Source: an uncultured Tateyamaria sp. (GTDB lineage Bacteria; Pseudomonadota; Alphaproteobacteria; Rhodobacterales; Rhodobacteraceae). Taken from it: DNA of 64,000 nt. Position numbers and translations under genes: made by a program. The stretch covers positions 33,102 to 97,101 of the forward strand of contig NZ_CANNGP010000012.1 in NCBI RefSeq assembly GCF_947504105.1, in the 5' to 3' direction. Of this stretch, positions 42,331-50,932 are shown piece by piece (positions within the stretch are counted from its first letter, which is position 1; every line of letters starts with the position of its first letter). The notes below the pieces were generated by a model that was given only the letters and a program-made list of their open reading frames with translations, was not told the origin of the DNA and did no database searches.

Positions 42331-43173
42331 ATGTCGAGCATTCTTACGAACAACAGCGCAATGGTTGCGCTGCAGACCCTTAAGGGTATCAACAAAAACT
42401 TGGCGATGACGCAGAATGAGATTTCAACCGGTAAATCTGTAGCGTCTGCAAAGGACAACTCATCTATTTGGGCGATTTCAAAGGTCATGGAATCGGACGT
42501 TGCTGGTTTCAACGCGATTTCGGACTCTCTGAGCGTTGGCGAGTCAACGGTTGCAGTTGCTTCTGCCGGGGCTGAGCAAATTGTAAACGTTCTTGAAGAA
42601 ATGAAAGAACTGACCGTCTCGGGTAACAGCGAAACGGCTGATTACGCGAAAATCGAAGCCGACATGGCGGAGAAGGAAGCGCAAATTCTTTCCATCATCG
42701 GTGCGTCACAGTTCAATGGCGTAAATCTGTTGGCGACGGACACCGATGGTAATGGGGGAACTCAGCTTACCATTCTGTCGTCTTTGGACCGTGTTGGATC
42801 TGGTGCGCCGACAGCATCGACTATCGACGTTGCGACCGTTGATTTCGAAGCCAACCTGGACGTGGCCGGTCGTACCGCCATAACGGACCAGGCTTCGGCC
42901 GCTACGGCACTGGGTGAAATGGAAGCGTTCCTTCAAACCGCGATCAACGGAGCTGCTCAACTCGGTGCTTCTGCCAAGCGGGTCGAAGATCAGAACGTGT
43001 TTGTTGGCAAACTTACTGACGCGATGAAATCTGGTATCGGCGCGCTTGTCGATGCTGATATGGAAGAAGCATCTGCACGTTTGCAAGCCTTGCAAACTCA
43101 GCAGCAGTTGGGTGTGCAGTCGCTTTCGATCGCTAACCAGGCACCGCAAACAATCCTATCGTTGTTCCGGTAA
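42331..43173 (+). CDS. Flagellin
   Basis: A 280-residue flagellin of the short alphaproteobacterial kind. N-terminal D0/D1: MSSILTNNSAMVALQTLKGI, then LAMTQNEISTGKSVASAKDN. C-terminal D1/D0: RLQALQTQQQLGVQSLSIAN, then QAPQTILSLFR. The variable middle is small (about residues 130-200), with no D2/D3 lobes. The start at 42331 is chosen because AAAAGGAA lies 6-7 nt before it while abutting the ATG at 42325. The gene is followed by a strong hairpin, then by flaF and flbT, the usual secretion-assembly and mRNA regulators of alphaproteobacterial flagellins. Confidence 0.95.
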   Translation: MSSILTNNSAMVALQTLKGINKNLAMTQNEISTGKSVASAKDNSSIWAISKVMESDVAGFNAISDSLSVGESTVAVASAGAEQIVNVLEEMKELTVSGNSETADYAKIEADMAEKEAQILSIIGASQFNGVNLLATDTDGNGGTQLTILSSLDRVGSGAPTASTIDVATVDFEANLDVAGRTAITDQASAATALGEMEAFLQTAINGAAQLGASAKRVEDQNVFVGKLTDAMKSGIGALVDADMEEASARLQALQTQQQLGVQSLSIANQAPQTILSLFR

Positions 43174-43182
43174 TCAGGCAGG

Positions 43183-43216
43183 CCGGGGCGTTGACGTTCA
43201 ACGCCCCGGTATTCTT
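43183..43216 (+). terminator. Terminator after flagellin gene
   Basis: CCGGGGCGTTGA (43183-43194), loop CGT, TCAACGCCCCGG (43198-43209): a perfect 12-bp stem followed by TATTCTT. It separates the highly expressed flagellin gene from flaF and flbT, which would then receive only read-through. Confidence 0.85.
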
Positions 43217-43244
43217 CTGACATGAACCTCTGAAAGGCTATGGT

Positions 43245-43622
43245 GTGAATGCAACCTTCCAGGCCATGCGTGGCTATACTGAACATGCAGTATCAATCAA
43301 GAACGGACGACGGGCGGAATATGAAATCATAGCCCGTGTAACCCAAGGTTTGCGTGATACGGCCATCAAGGCTAAATCAGACTTCCCCAGCTACGCGCAT
43401 GCATTACACGATAATCAAAGACTTTGGACGGCACTCGTCGTTGATATTGTCGACAAAGAGAATCCGCTGCCAGAAGACCTGAAAGCCCGGATCATTTATT
43501 TAGCCGAATTTACACGCCACCACACCAAAAAAATACTACGCGAAAAAGCATCCGTATTGCCTCTACTCGAAATAAATATGGCTATTTTGCGTGGCCTAAA
43601 AACGGAAGGACCTTCAAAATGA
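43245..43622 (+). CDS. flaF: Flagellar biosynthesis regulator FlaF
   Basis: A 125-residue helical protein of the FlaF family, needed for flagellin translation or secretion in Caulobacter and relatives. Recognised from GYTEHAVSIKNGRRAEYEII, then LHDNQRLWTALVVDIVDKEN and IIYLAEFTRHHTKKIL. It starts at GTG with AAAGG about 5 nt upstream. It overlaps flbT by 4 nt (ATGA). The FlaF/FlbT pair next to flagellin is diagnostic of alphaproteobacteria and antagonistic in Caulobacter, where FlaF promotes and FlbT restrains flagellin production. Confidence 0.92.
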   Translation: MNATFQAMRGYTEHAVSIKNGRRAEYEIIARVTQGLRDTAIKAKSDFPSYAHALHDNQRLWTALVVDIVDKENPLPEDLKARIIYLAEFTRHHTKKILREKASVLPLLEINMAILRGLKTEGPSK

Positions 43623-44020
43623 GTGGTCTCATTCTAAAGCTTGGCCCGAAAGAGCGCATACTGATCAATGGAGCGGTCATCGAAAATGGCGATCGGAGAA
43701 GCCGGTTGGCAATTGTTTCCTCTGATGCGAACATTCTGCGGTTACGTGACGCGATCCATCCGCAAGACGCGACAACTCCGGTTCGGCGAGTATGCTATGC
43801 TGTTCAGCTCGTTTTATCGGGTGACAGTGACAAGTCCGATGCGCGTCAATGGTTGTTGCGCAGCATCGAGGAGTTGAGCCAGATATTTATCGATTCCGAC
43901 AGCCGAAAACATCTCGATATTGCGTCACATGCACTTGTGAACGATGATCACTACAAGTGCCTGAAGGCACTGCGCGCCCTTCTACCCCGTGAAGAACGCC
44001 TGTTGGCGGCGAATCACTAA
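43619..44020 (+). CDS. flbT: Flagellar biosynthesis repressor FlbT
   Basis: A 133-residue FlbT protein: MSGLILKLGPKERILINGAV, then IENGDRRSRLAIVSSDANIL at the start and HYKCLKALRALLPREE near the end. In Caulobacter FlbT binds the 5' leader of flagellin mRNA and lowers its translation until the hook is complete. The flagellin leader here carries a small hairpin just before the ribosome-binding site that could be its target. It is translated from an ATG overlapping the flaF stop, 2 nt before the DUF1217 gene. Confidence 0.93.
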   Translation: MSGLILKLGPKERILINGAVIENGDRRSRLAIVSSDANILRLRDAIHPQDATTPVRRVCYAVQLVLSGDSDKSDARQWLLRSIEELSQIFIDSDSRKHLDIASHALVNDDHYKCLKALRALLPREERLLAANH

Positions 44021-44022
44021 CC

Positions 44023-44811
44023 ATGTATCAGCCAGTTCTGATTTCTTCCGGTTTGGCCGGTTGGCAGTTTCTACAACGGACATACGACCAGCAGCTTTCT
44101 GCATTCAACCAGTCAACGGAGTTGAAACGAGATACTGATCATTTTGCGGAAAAAATCGCGTCCGTCAGTACGGCTGAAGAACTGGTATCAGACCGCCAAT
44201 TGCTGACCGTAGCAATGGGCGCCTTCGGCTTGTCAGACGACATAAACAATACTTTCTTTATTCAAAAAATGTTGAGCGATGGCACCACTGCAGATGACGC
44301 ATTGGCAAATCGCTTTTCGGACAGTCGCTATCGAGAATTTTCCGAGGCATTTGGCCTTGGCCCCGGAGAGATTAGGGGGGCGTTAAAGCCAGGCTTTGTT
44401 GAAGACATAATTATGAAATTCCAAGCTAATAGTTTCGAAGTCGAAACCGGCAACCAAGATGAGTCAATGCGTATCGCACTTTATGCTGAGCGGACGCTGC
44501 CAGATGTGGTTCAGGGTTCTGGAACCGATGCAGCGAAGTGGTTCAGCATTATGGGACAACCGCCTCTAAGAACTCTTTTTGAGACCGCGTTAGGATTGCC
44601 CCAAGCCTTTGGACAAATTGATATTGATCAGCAACTGTCCGTGTTCCAAGAAAGGTCTGCACGAGTGCTGGGCGTGAGTGACCCAGCGGATTTTGCAAAC
44701 GCCGAGACACTTGACCGCCTTGTAACGACATATCTGGCGCGCTCGCAGTTGCAACAAATCGGGAACGGTGCAACTGGTGCATCAATTGCGCTCACACTCT
44801 TAAGCGTCTGA
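44023..44811 (+). CDS. DUF1217 domain-containing flagellar protein
   Basis: A 262-residue protein of the DUF1217 family, which is found almost only in alphaproteobacterial flagellar clusters and has no assigned role. Recognised from SDRQLLTVAMGAFGLSDDIN, then FFIQKMLSDGTTADDALANR and SDSRYREFSEAFGLG. The whole protein is predominantly helical. It lies 2 nt after flbT, closing the flagellin-flaF-flbT unit. It has no signal peptide or membrane segment, so it is either cytoplasmic or secreted by the flagellar export system. Its 3' end faces fliI across 125 nt without a clear terminator. Confidence 0.85.
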   Translation: MYQPVLISSGLAGWQFLQRTYDQQLSAFNQSTELKRDTDHFAEKIASVSTAEELVSDRQLLTVAMGAFGLSDDINNTFFIQKMLSDGTTADDALANRFSDSRYREFSEAFGLGPGEIRGALKPGFVEDIIMKFQANSFEVETGNQDESMRIALYAERTLPDVVQGSGTDAAKWFSIMGQPPLRTLFETALGLPQAFGQIDIDQQLSVFQERSARVLGVSDPADFANAETLDRLVTTYLARSQLQQIGNGATGASIALTLLSV

Positions 44812-44936
44812 AACAGCGTGCATCCTCTAAATCGCGTTGCGAGCTGACGTTTTACGCATATTTGTAGTAGTCTGAGCAGAGTGGTCTGGAGCGCTGGTTC
44901 TAAATGCAATCAGCCTTGCGGGTTGAGCCTTGACTG

Positions 44937-46292
44937 CTAGCGTACCGGTTTTCTTGCTCCGCCGGTGCCGTTTCCGCGACGCAATGCCAATCTCAATTGG
45001 TCGAAGCTGTGCTGGCACCCTTGCTCATGAACCACTGTCATTGCCTTGTCCAAATGTGGCCAAGCCTGAATTGCGGCATCTATTTCCGGGTCTGCACCCT
45101 GCGTGTATAGTCCGGCGCTGATCATCATCTGGTTCTGCGCATACACGCTCACAAGTTTCCGCACTTGTGCTATGGTTTCATTTTCTGTGTCGGAGGCGGC
45201 TGCAGGAAGACTTCTGGACACTGATCGCAATATATCGACAGCGGGAAACCGTCCCCGTTCAGCAATAGTACGGTCTAGGACGACATGCCCGTCTAGAACT
45301 CCACGCAAAATGTCGGCGATCGGCTCATCCATGTCAGAGCCTGCAACCAGAACACTAAGAACCGCTGTTATGTCACCCTGATCGGGGCCGCCCGGACCCG
45401 CCCGTTCACAAAGTGACATAATCAGGTGTGACGTCGAAGCAGGGAAGCCCCGCAAAACAGGCGCTTCACCGGCAGCAACTGCGACCTCGCGATGTGCCTC
45501 TGCAAAGCGCGTGATGGAATCAGCGAGCAATAATACCGACATCCCCTCATCCCTGAAATGCTCTGCAATGGCCATTGCTGTCCAGGCGCACCGACGTCTT
45601 AGAAGTGGCGACTGGTCAGATGTGGCCGCAACCACAACTGACCGCGCGAGCCCTTCCGGTCCAAGAACATCGTCAACAAACTGACGAATTTCCCGCCCTC
45701 GCTCACCTATCATGGCGATCACAACAACGTCTGCTGACATCTGTTTGGCCAACCGACCCATCAGGCTGGATTTCCCTACCCCAGAACCTGCGAACAGACC
45801 GATCCGCTGTCCCCGAACAATTGGCAACATCGTATCAAACACAACATGCCCAGTATCTATTCTCGGGCCCAGGGCACGTCTAGAGGTCGCAGCCGGTGGT
45901 TTGCTCTTTAGCTTGCGTGACACTAGCCCGTGACCGAGAGGCTTATCATCCAACGGTTTGCCGTCCGGATCAACGATGCGACCCAACCAGCTTTGATTTG
46001 GGGCAATCTTGTTCTTGTCATCAATTGTGACACGATCGCCAAGTGCGATACCTTCACATGGGCCATCGGGCATGATCGTTACATCGGTCTGAGACAGTTG
46101 CACGACCTCTGCTGAAAGAGGCGCTTCCAATTGGCGAACGACCAACACACGGTCGCCAATCTTTGCTACCTCATTCAAACCGGAAACAGTCAAGATGTTG
46201 CCGCGGGCAGCACTGATCCGGCCAATTGGATACAATACTCGAATATCTGAAAGCTGAGCTTGCAGCATTTGCAATCGCAAGGCTTGGCGCAT
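44937..46292 (-). CDS. fliI: Flagellum-specific ATPase FliI
   Basis: A 451-residue ATPase of the flagellar type III export apparatus, related to the F1 beta subunit. Walker A is AGSGVGKSSL at 168-177, Walker B LLLADSITRFA, and GERGREIRQFVDDVLGPEGL is the family signature. The ATG at 46292 is chosen because it follows AGGAGG at 6 nt; an upstream in-frame ATG lacks a site. It is transcribed alone on the minus strand, divergent from flgB across an 82-nt region holding a possible CtrA box. Its regulator FliH-like protein is encoded at 62 kb and a FliJ-like protein at 51 kb. Confidence 0.95.
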   Translation of the reverse strand: MRQALRLQMLQAQLSDIRVLYPIGRISAARGNILTVSGLNEVAKIGDRVLVVRQLEAPLSAEVVQLSQTDVTIMPDGPCEGIALGDRVTIDDKNKIAPNQSWLGRIVDPDGKPLDDKPLGHGLVSRKLKSKPPAATSRRALGPRIDTGHVVFDTMLPIVRGQRIGLFAGSGVGKSSLMGRLAKQMSADVVVIAMIGERGREIRQFVDDVLGPEGLARSVVVAATSDQSPLLRRRCAWTAMAIAEHFRDEGMSVLLLADSITRFAEAHREVAVAAGEAPVLRGFPASTSHLIMSLCERAGPGGPDQGDITAVLSVLVAGSDMDEPIADILRGVLDGHVVLDRTIAERGRFPAVDILRSVSRSLPAAASDTENETIAQVRKLVSVYAQNQMMISAGLYTQGADPEIDAAIQAWPHLDKAMTVVHEQGCQHSFDQLRLALRRGNGTGGARKPVR

Positions 46293-46336
46293 CGGATCCT
46301 CCTGATGTTTGCACACAGTTTCTTAGGGAATCAGAG

Positions 46337-46351
46337 TTAAGCGTTGATTGA
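46337..46351 (+). promoter_or_regulatory. Possible CtrA box in the fliI/flgB divergent region
   Basis: TTAA-GCGTTGA-TTGA matches the CtrA consensus TTAA-N7-TTAA at 7 of 8 positions, in the 82-nt region between the divergent fliI and flgB starts. Confidence 0.4.
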
Positions 46352-46374
46352 AATTACACGAGGGAGAAGCCCCG

Positions 46375-46767
46375 ATGTTTCAAAATCTTGCCGTTTTCGA
46401 GTCGGCGCAGGCAATGGCGGTACATGCCGGGCAAAGGCAGGCGGTGATCGCCCAAAACGTCGCGAATGCCGATACACCCGGCTATATCGCACGAGACATG
46501 CCAAGCTTTGCTGACACATACGCTCCAGCAGAAAATGTCGCCTTTCGGCAACGTACATCACGGTCTGCCCATATGAATGGTAGCGCTTCGAACGGGGTTG
46601 ATGGAATTGTGATGCAAGACAAATCCTTTGCTTCGCCGGATGGAAACACAGTTTCGCTTGAGACGGAAATGCTGCGTGCAACTGAGGTCAAGCGGCAACA
46701 CGATAGATCCCTGGCAATTTACAAATCCGCATTGAACATTCTGCGTTCCAGCTTGGGGCGGCAGTGA
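46375..46767 (+). CDS. flgB: Flagellar basal-body rod protein FlgB
   Basis: A 130-residue proximal rod protein. AVIAQNVANADTPGYIARDM is the family N-terminal signature, and MLRATEVKRQHDRSLAIYKS, then ALNILRSSLG the C-terminal helix. It is exported without a cleaved signal and joins FlgC, FlgF, FlgG and FliE in the rod. The ATG at 46375 is preferred (MFQNLAVFESAQAMAV) over a longer frame. It begins a nine-gene plus-strand run (flgB, flgC, fliE, fliQ, flgF, flgG, flgA, flgH, fliL) with short spacers. Confidence 0.94.
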   Translation: MFQNLAVFESAQAMAVHAGQRQAVIAQNVANADTPGYIARDMPSFADTYAPAENVAFRQRTSRSAHMNGSASNGVDGIVMQDKSFASPDGNTVSLETEMLRATEVKRQHDRSLAIYKSALNILRSSLGRQ

Positions 46768-46777
46768 GGGGTTTCTT

Positions 46778-47170
46778 ATGAGTGAATTTGCCAAATCCCT
46801 TTCGGTTTCTGCTAGCGGCCTGCAAGCGCAAGCATCTCGTCTTCGTCATCTATCGGAAAATATCTCTAATTCGGACACACCCGGCTACAGGCGCAAAACG
46901 ATACCGTTTCGCACTGCGTTCGATTCCAATCAGGGTGTTGCCAGCGTCGAGGTCGGACGCATGTCACTGGATGATCGCCCACTCGACCGCATCTACGATC
47001 CCGGACATCCGATGGCAGATGATACGGGCCACTATGAGGGGTCTAACGTTGACCTTTTAATCGAGTTGGCGGACGCGCGTGAAGCGCAACGCAGCTACGA
47101 AGCAAATCTAAAAATGTTCGAGCAAACACGTCAGATGTCATCAAGCTTGATGCAACTCTTACGCCGCTAA
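46778..47170 (+). CDS. flgC: Flagellar basal-body rod protein FlgC
   Basis: A 130-residue proximal rod protein: SLSVSASGLQAQASRLRHLS, then ENISNSDTPGYRRKTIPFRT at the N-terminus, and SNVDLLIELADAREAQRSYE at the C-terminus, both FlgC-specific. GAGGGG lies 6 nt before the ATG. It is 10 nt downstream of flgB and 27 nt upstream of fliE, a conserved flgB-flgC-fliE order. Confidence 0.94.
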   Translation: MSEFAKSLSVSASGLQAQASRLRHLSENISNSDTPGYRRKTIPFRTAFDSNQGVASVEVGRMSLDDRPLDRIYDPGHPMADDTGHYEGSNVDLLIELADAREAQRSYEANLKMFEQTRQMSSSLMQLLRR

Positions 47171-47197
47171 AAGCGCGCAAATTGAAGGAGATCCAGA

Positions 47198-47482
47198 ATG
47201 GAAACCGCAGCTCTATCAGCAGTTCAGAACTATGCCGCTCTTCGACCGGCAACGCAGCCGAGTCAGGGCAATGGCGGCAGCGTTTTTGGCAAGGTTGCTA
47301 TGGATTTCGCACAAACACTCGCGCATGGTGAGCAGGTTGCGAAGAGTGCCATGGTTGGACAAGCCGACCCGCACGCGTTGGTCCAAGCTCTTGCGCAGAC
47401 GGAGCTTGCCGTTGAAACTGCAGTTACTGTCCGGAACAAAGTTGTTGAAGCATATCAGGAAATCCTGCGGATGCCTGTCTGA
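47198..47482 (+). CDS. fliE: Flagellar hook-basal body complex protein FliE
   Basis: A 94-residue export-gate to rod adaptor. The conserved C-terminal half reads DPHALVQALAQTELAVETAV, then TVRNKVVEAYQEILRMPV, ending in the R-M-P-V typical of FliE. A strong ribosome site (AAGGAG, 7-8 nt) precedes the ATG. fliQ starts 1 nt after the stop. FliE is thought to connect the MS ring and export gate with FlgB. Confidence 0.93.
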   Translation: METAALSAVQNYAALRPATQPSQGNGGSVFGKVAMDFAQTLAHGEQVAKSAMVGQADPHALVQALAQTELAVETAVTVRNKVVEAYQEILRMPV

Positions 47483-47483
47483 T

Positions 47484-47753
47484 ATGCTGAATGAAGTCAT
47501 ATTCTTCGACACGCTGCGTCAAGGGCTCTGGATCGCCGTGCTGGTATCAATGCCTATTTTGACAGTGGCTTTGGTCGCGGGCGTGTCCATCGGCTTGGTC
47601 CAGGCGTTGACGTCCATACAGGAAATGACGCTGACCTTTGTCCCGAAACTTGCTGCGATCATTGTCGTTTTCTGGTTGTCGATGGGCTTCATGACACAGA
47701 CTTTGGTGTCTTTTTTTCAAAGCAGAATCGTTCCGTTGATTATTGGAGGTTGA
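47484..47753 (+). CDS. fliQ: Flagellar export apparatus protein FliQ
   Basis: An 89-residue inner-membrane protein with two hydrophobic helices (LWIAVLVSMPILTVALVAGV and LAAIIVVFWLSMGFMTQTLV) separated by the conserved ALTSIQEMTLTFVPKLAA loop. FliQ assembles with FliP and FliR as the export gate. It is separated here from fliP (62.9 kb) and fliR (52.4 kb) and instead placed after fliE, an arrangement usual in alphaproteobacteria. It starts 1 nt after fliE, so translation is probably coupled. Confidence 0.94.
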   Translation: MLNEVIFFDTLRQGLWIAVLVSMPILTVALVAGVSIGLVQALTSIQEMTLTFVPKLAAIIVVFWLSMGFMTQTLVSFFQSRIVPLIIGG

Positions 47754-47754
47754 A

Positions 47755-48474
47755 ATGGATAACACCGGTTACATTACGCTTACACGCCAGTCTGGTCTGA
47801 TGCGCGAGATGCAAATCGTTGCCAACAATATAGCGAACAGTGCAACGACGGGTTACCGGCAAGAGGGTCTCGTTTTTTCGGAATACGTGCAGGCCATGCG
47901 CGGGGGGCCATCGCTGTCGATGGGGCATGGCAATGTCCGCGAAACCTCTTTTGTTCAGGGGCCGCTGACGCAAACTGGTGGAACCTATGATTTTGCAATC
48001 GAAGGGGACGGTTTTTTTCTGATCCAAACACCCGAAGGCGAGAGGGGGACCCGTGCAGGCAGTTTCTCTCCGAACGGGCAAGGAGATCTCGTCACGCCTG
48101 ATGGGTTTGCTGTGTTGGATGCTGGTGGTGCACCGGTTTTCATTCCAACCGGAGTGAGAACGCTATCTGTGTCTCCTGACGGATCGATCAGTGCAGATGG
48201 GGCATTTGTCGGTCAGATTGGGCTTGTGGAACCTGTAGATCGGACTTCGCTTATCCGCGAAGGCGGTGTCATGTTCAGTTCAAACGATGGGTTTGAGCCA
48301 TCGGAAAATGCGCGGATTTTGCAGGGATTTGTCGAAGAATCGAACGTCGATCCGATTGGACAACTCGCCCGGATGATCGAAATCCAACGAGCTTATGAGA
48401 TGGGACAGAATTTTCTTACCTCTGAAGACGAACGCGTCCGTCGTGCGATGGATGCTATGCTGAAATCCAACTGA
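47755..48474 (+). CDS. flgF: Flagellar basal-body rod protein FlgF
   Basis: A 239-residue rod protein. N-terminal MDNTGYITLTRQSGLMREMQ, then IVANNIANSATTGYRQEGL is the rod-hook family signature, and FAIEGDGFFLIQTPEGERGT the central one. The C-terminal GQLARMIEIQRAYEMGQNFL completes it. The ATG at 47755 is chosen: GGAGG lies 5 nt upstream, while the alternative 4 codons earlier sits inside fliQ. Followed by flgG after 10 nt. Confidence 0.93.
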   Translation: MDNTGYITLTRQSGLMREMQIVANNIANSATTGYRQEGLVFSEYVQAMRGGPSLSMGHGNVRETSFVQGPLTQTGGTYDFAIEGDGFFLIQTPEGERGTRAGSFSPNGQGDLVTPDGFAVLDAGGAPVFIPTGVRTLSVSPDGSISADGAFVGQIGLVEPVDRTSLIREGGVMFSSNDGFEPSENARILQGFVEESNVDPIGQLARMIEIQRAYEMGQNFLTSEDERVRRAMDAMLKSN

Positions 48475-48484
48475 GGAGATAGAG

Positions 48485-49270
48485 ATGCGCGCTCTTAAGA
48501 TCGCTGCGACGGGTATGTTAGCTCAGCAAATGCGAGTGGAGACAATTTCCAACAACCTCGCGAACATGAGTACGACGGGATATAATGCGCGGCGTGCAGA
48601 GTTTGCTGATTTGCACTACCAACAGATGACGCGTCCGGGTGCGATCAATGCCTCTGATGGAACCGTATTACCGACCGGCGTTCAACTGGGGTTAGGCGTG
48701 CGTCCTGCCGCGGTTTCAGTGAATCTTGAACAAGGGTCACTTGCGGCAACAGGGGGTGACCTTGATCTCGCCATCGATGGCAATGGATATTTCGAAGTCA
48801 CTCTTCCTTCCGGTCAGACGGCCTACACGCGAGATGGGGCGCTGAAGCGAACTGGCGAAGGCGTTATCGTGACATCAGATGGATACACTGTCGCGCCAGA
48901 GATTGTTGTTCCCGAAGACGCGCGGAGCATTTCGATTAACGGCGATGGAGAAGTCTATGCTTATTTCGTTGACGCGGCAGCTGGTCAGTTGATCGGCCAA
49001 TTCGATCTCACGGGTTTCTCCAATCCAAAAGGTTTGGAAGCGTTGGGGAGCAACTTGTTTGCAGAAACGGACGCGTCTGGACCTCCGGTTGTAACAACGC
49101 CTGGCCTGGATGGACTCGGGACGTTGCGCCAGGGTTATCTCGAGGAAAGCTCGGTCGACGCAGTGCGGGAAATTACAGATTTGATCGCAGCTCAACGTGG
49201 GTACGAGATGAATTCAAAAGTGATTTCTGCAGCTGATCAAATGATGGGTGCGATGACCCAAATCCGATGA
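48485..49270 (+). CDS. flgG: Flagellar distal rod protein FlgG
   Basis: A 261-residue rod protein, the usual length for FlgG. MRALKIAATGMLAQQMRVET, then ISNNLANMSTTGYNARRAEF at the N-terminus, the FlgG-specific FADLHYQQMTRPG, and YLEESSVDAVREITDLIAAQ, then RGYEMNSKVI at the C-terminus. GAGGAGATAGAG precedes the ATG. It forms the distal rod that passes through the P and L rings. The stop overlaps flgA by 4 nt. Confidence 0.95.
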   Translation: MRALKIAATGMLAQQMRVETISNNLANMSTTGYNARRAEFADLHYQQMTRPGAINASDGTVLPTGVQLGLGVRPAAVSVNLEQGSLAATGGDLDLAIDGNGYFEVTLPSGQTAYTRDGALKRTGEGVIVTSDGYTVAPEIVVPEDARSISINGDGEVYAYFVDAAAGQLIGQFDLTGFSNPKGLEALGSNLFAETDASGPPVVTTPGLDGLGTLRQGYLEESSVDAVREITDLIAAQRGYEMNSKVISAADQMMGAMTQIR

Positions 49271-49689
49271 TGCGTTCATTAATCATATTGTGCCTTACGA
49301 TAACGGCGATGGCGGCGTCTGCCGACACCGTAACTCCTACGCGGACCTTGCGGCCTGGTACATTGATTACGTCGGCTGATCTTACGGTTCGTGAAGGTCT
49401 GCAACCGGGCATGTTCGATCGTGTGGTTGAAGTTATTGGGCAAGAAGCACGGATTGCACTTTATGCGGGTCGCCCAATTCCGTTCGAGGCCATTGGTGCG
49501 CCGGCAATCGTGAACCGAAACCAGATCGTACCTTTGTTTTTTAATGCTGGCGGGCTGTCCATCACCACTGAAGGTCGTGCGCTGGAGCGCGGTGGGATCG
49601 GCGATCGGGTGCGTGTCATGAATCTGAACTCGCGCGCCACATTGTTCGGTCTTGTTCAGGAGGATGGATCAGTGAAGGTGACGCGATGA
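49267..49689 (+). CDS. flgA: Flagellar P-ring assembly chaperone FlgA
   Basis: A 140-residue protein, shorter than gammaproteobacterial FlgA (~220) and close to other alphaproteobacterial forms. The signal peptide is residues 1-19 (MMRSLIILCLTITAMAASA). The SAF-type domain reads RTLRPGTLITSADLTVREGL, then GQEARIALYAGRPIPFEAIG and IGDRVRVMNLNSRATLFGLV. It acts in the periplasm to help FlgI form the P ring; flgI is not in the window. It overlaps flgG and flgH by 4 nt each. Confidence 0.92.
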   Translation: MMRSLIILCLTITAMAASADTVTPTRTLRPGTLITSADLTVREGLQPGMFDRVVEVIGQEARIALYAGRPIPFEAIGAPAIVNRNQIVPLFFNAGGLSITTEGRALERGGIGDRVRVMNLNSRATLFGLVQEDGSVKVTR

Positions 49690-50438
49690 ACATATCAAGC
49701 TCCAGGAAAACGAGTTGGACATATGCCATGCTCGCTGCGTGCGTTCTTGTTGGTGCGTGTGGTAGAGGTGACCATTTGGGCAAGCCGCCAAGCTTCTCTA
49801 ACCCTCTGGATACAAAAGAGCATTCCGCAATGGTTACCGCAAGTTTGCCGCTCGTAGTAGGTGAGATTGAACCTACAGATCGTGCCTCACTCTGGAGCGG
49901 CCAGCGGTCTTCGTTGCTCGGAGACCGGCGCGCGGTTCAACGCGGTGACATCATGACGGTTGTAATAGAAATCGACGAGCGTGCCGAAATTTCCAATGAA
50001 ACGGATCGATCTCGAAGTGGCACGGAAAGCCTGCAGGTTCCTCAGTTGGGCGGCCTCCCGCAAAGGTTGGATGAGAAGCTTCCGGAAGGCGCGTCTTCCT
50101 CAGATCTGGTTTCCATCACGTCCAGCTCCGGGTCGAGTGGGGATGGTTCAGTTAAGCGCAATGAAAAATTAACACTGCGCGTGGCGGCCACCGTCGTCGA
50201 TGTCTTGCCGAATGGCATCTTGTCAATTTCGGGTTCCCAAGAGTTACGAGTCAATTTCGAAATGCGCGAACTACTTGTGTCTGGCTTCGTGCGGCCGGAA
50301 GATATCTCGCGCAAAAATGAAATCACATATGACAAGATTGCTCAGGCCCGTGTGTCCTATGGTGGGCGAGGTCAGATCACTGACGTTCAGCAGCCCAGGA
50401 TCGGCCAACAGGTTCTTGATGCAGTTCTGCCATTTTAG
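49686..50438 (+). CDS. flgH: Flagellar L-ring lipoprotein FlgH
   Basis: A 250-residue outer-membrane lipoprotein. The lipobox is LVGAC, with the lipidated cysteine at about residue 25. FlgH family blocks: SLWSGQRSSLLGDRRAVQRG, then DIMTVVIEIDERAEISNETD near residues 55-100; VLPNGILSISGSQELRVNFE and ISRKNEITYDKIAQARVSYG, then GRGQITDVQQPRIGQQVLDA at the C-terminus. It forms the L ring around the rod. It is coupled to flgA, and the FliL-like gene follows after 11 nt. Confidence 0.95.
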   Translation: MNISSSRKTSWTYAMLAACVLVGACGRGDHLGKPPSFSNPLDTKEHSAMVTASLPLVVGEIEPTDRASLWSGQRSSLLGDRRAVQRGDIMTVVIEIDERAEISNETDRSRSGTESLQVPQLGGLPQRLDEKLPEGASSSDLVSITSSSGSSGDGSVKRNEKLTLRVAATVVDVLPNGILSISGSQELRVNFEMRELLVSGFVRPEDISRKNEITYDKIAQARVSYGGRGQITDVQQPRIGQQVLDAVLPF

Positions 50439-50449
50439 GAGAAATCAAC

Positions 50450-50932
50450 GTGAAAAAGCTGCTTCCCCTGATATTGCTACTGGTTGGCGCCGGGGCCGGT
50501 GTTGGCGCGGGTGTGTTCTTGCGGCCAAGTCCTGAACCTGCAGATATGGCCAATATGGAAAAGACCGTTGAAGCTCCGGATACAAGTAGTGGGGCAGAGG
50601 ATACGACAGACCGCGAATACGTTAAAATGAACAACCAGTTTGTAGTACCAGTGGTTAAGGATGAAGCTGTTCAGGCATTGGTGGTGATGTCGCTTAGTCT
50701 CGAAGTTCCCGCTGGGCAAAAGGATGCAATCTACTCCCATGAACCGAAACTGAGAGACTCATTCCTGCAGGTGCTTTTTGATCATGCAAACGTCGGTGGG
50801 TTTAACGGTGCTTTCACAGACTCTAACAATTTGGCTGTCCTGCGCGGCGCTCTGCGTGAAGTGGCAAAACGAGACATGGGTGATCAGATCTCGGATGTGC
50901 TCATTGTTGAGATTGCCCGCCAGGATTACTGA
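50450..50932 (+). CDS. fliL: FliL-family flagellar basal-body-associated protein (copy 1)
   Basis: A 160-residue single-pass membrane protein. It starts at GTG with AGGAG about 8 nt upstream. There is one N-terminal hydrophobic helix (LLPLILLLVGAGAGVGAGVF), an acidic linker, then the FliL periplasmic domain: FVVPVVKDEAVQALVVMSLS, then LRGALREVAKRDMGDQISDV and the ending VLIVEIARQDY. FliL proteins surround the stator and support torque and surface sensing. A second FliL-family gene lies at 59793. The last 32 nt overlap the convergent FliJ-like gene. Confidence 0.82.
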   Translation: MKKLLPLILLLVGAGAGVGAGVFLRPSPEPADMANMEKTVEAPDTSSGAEDTTDREYVKMNNQFVVPVVKDEAVQALVVMSLSLEVPAGQKDAIYSHEPKLRDSFLQVLFDHANVGGFNGAFTDSNNLAVLRGALREVAKRDMGDQISDVLIVEIARQDY

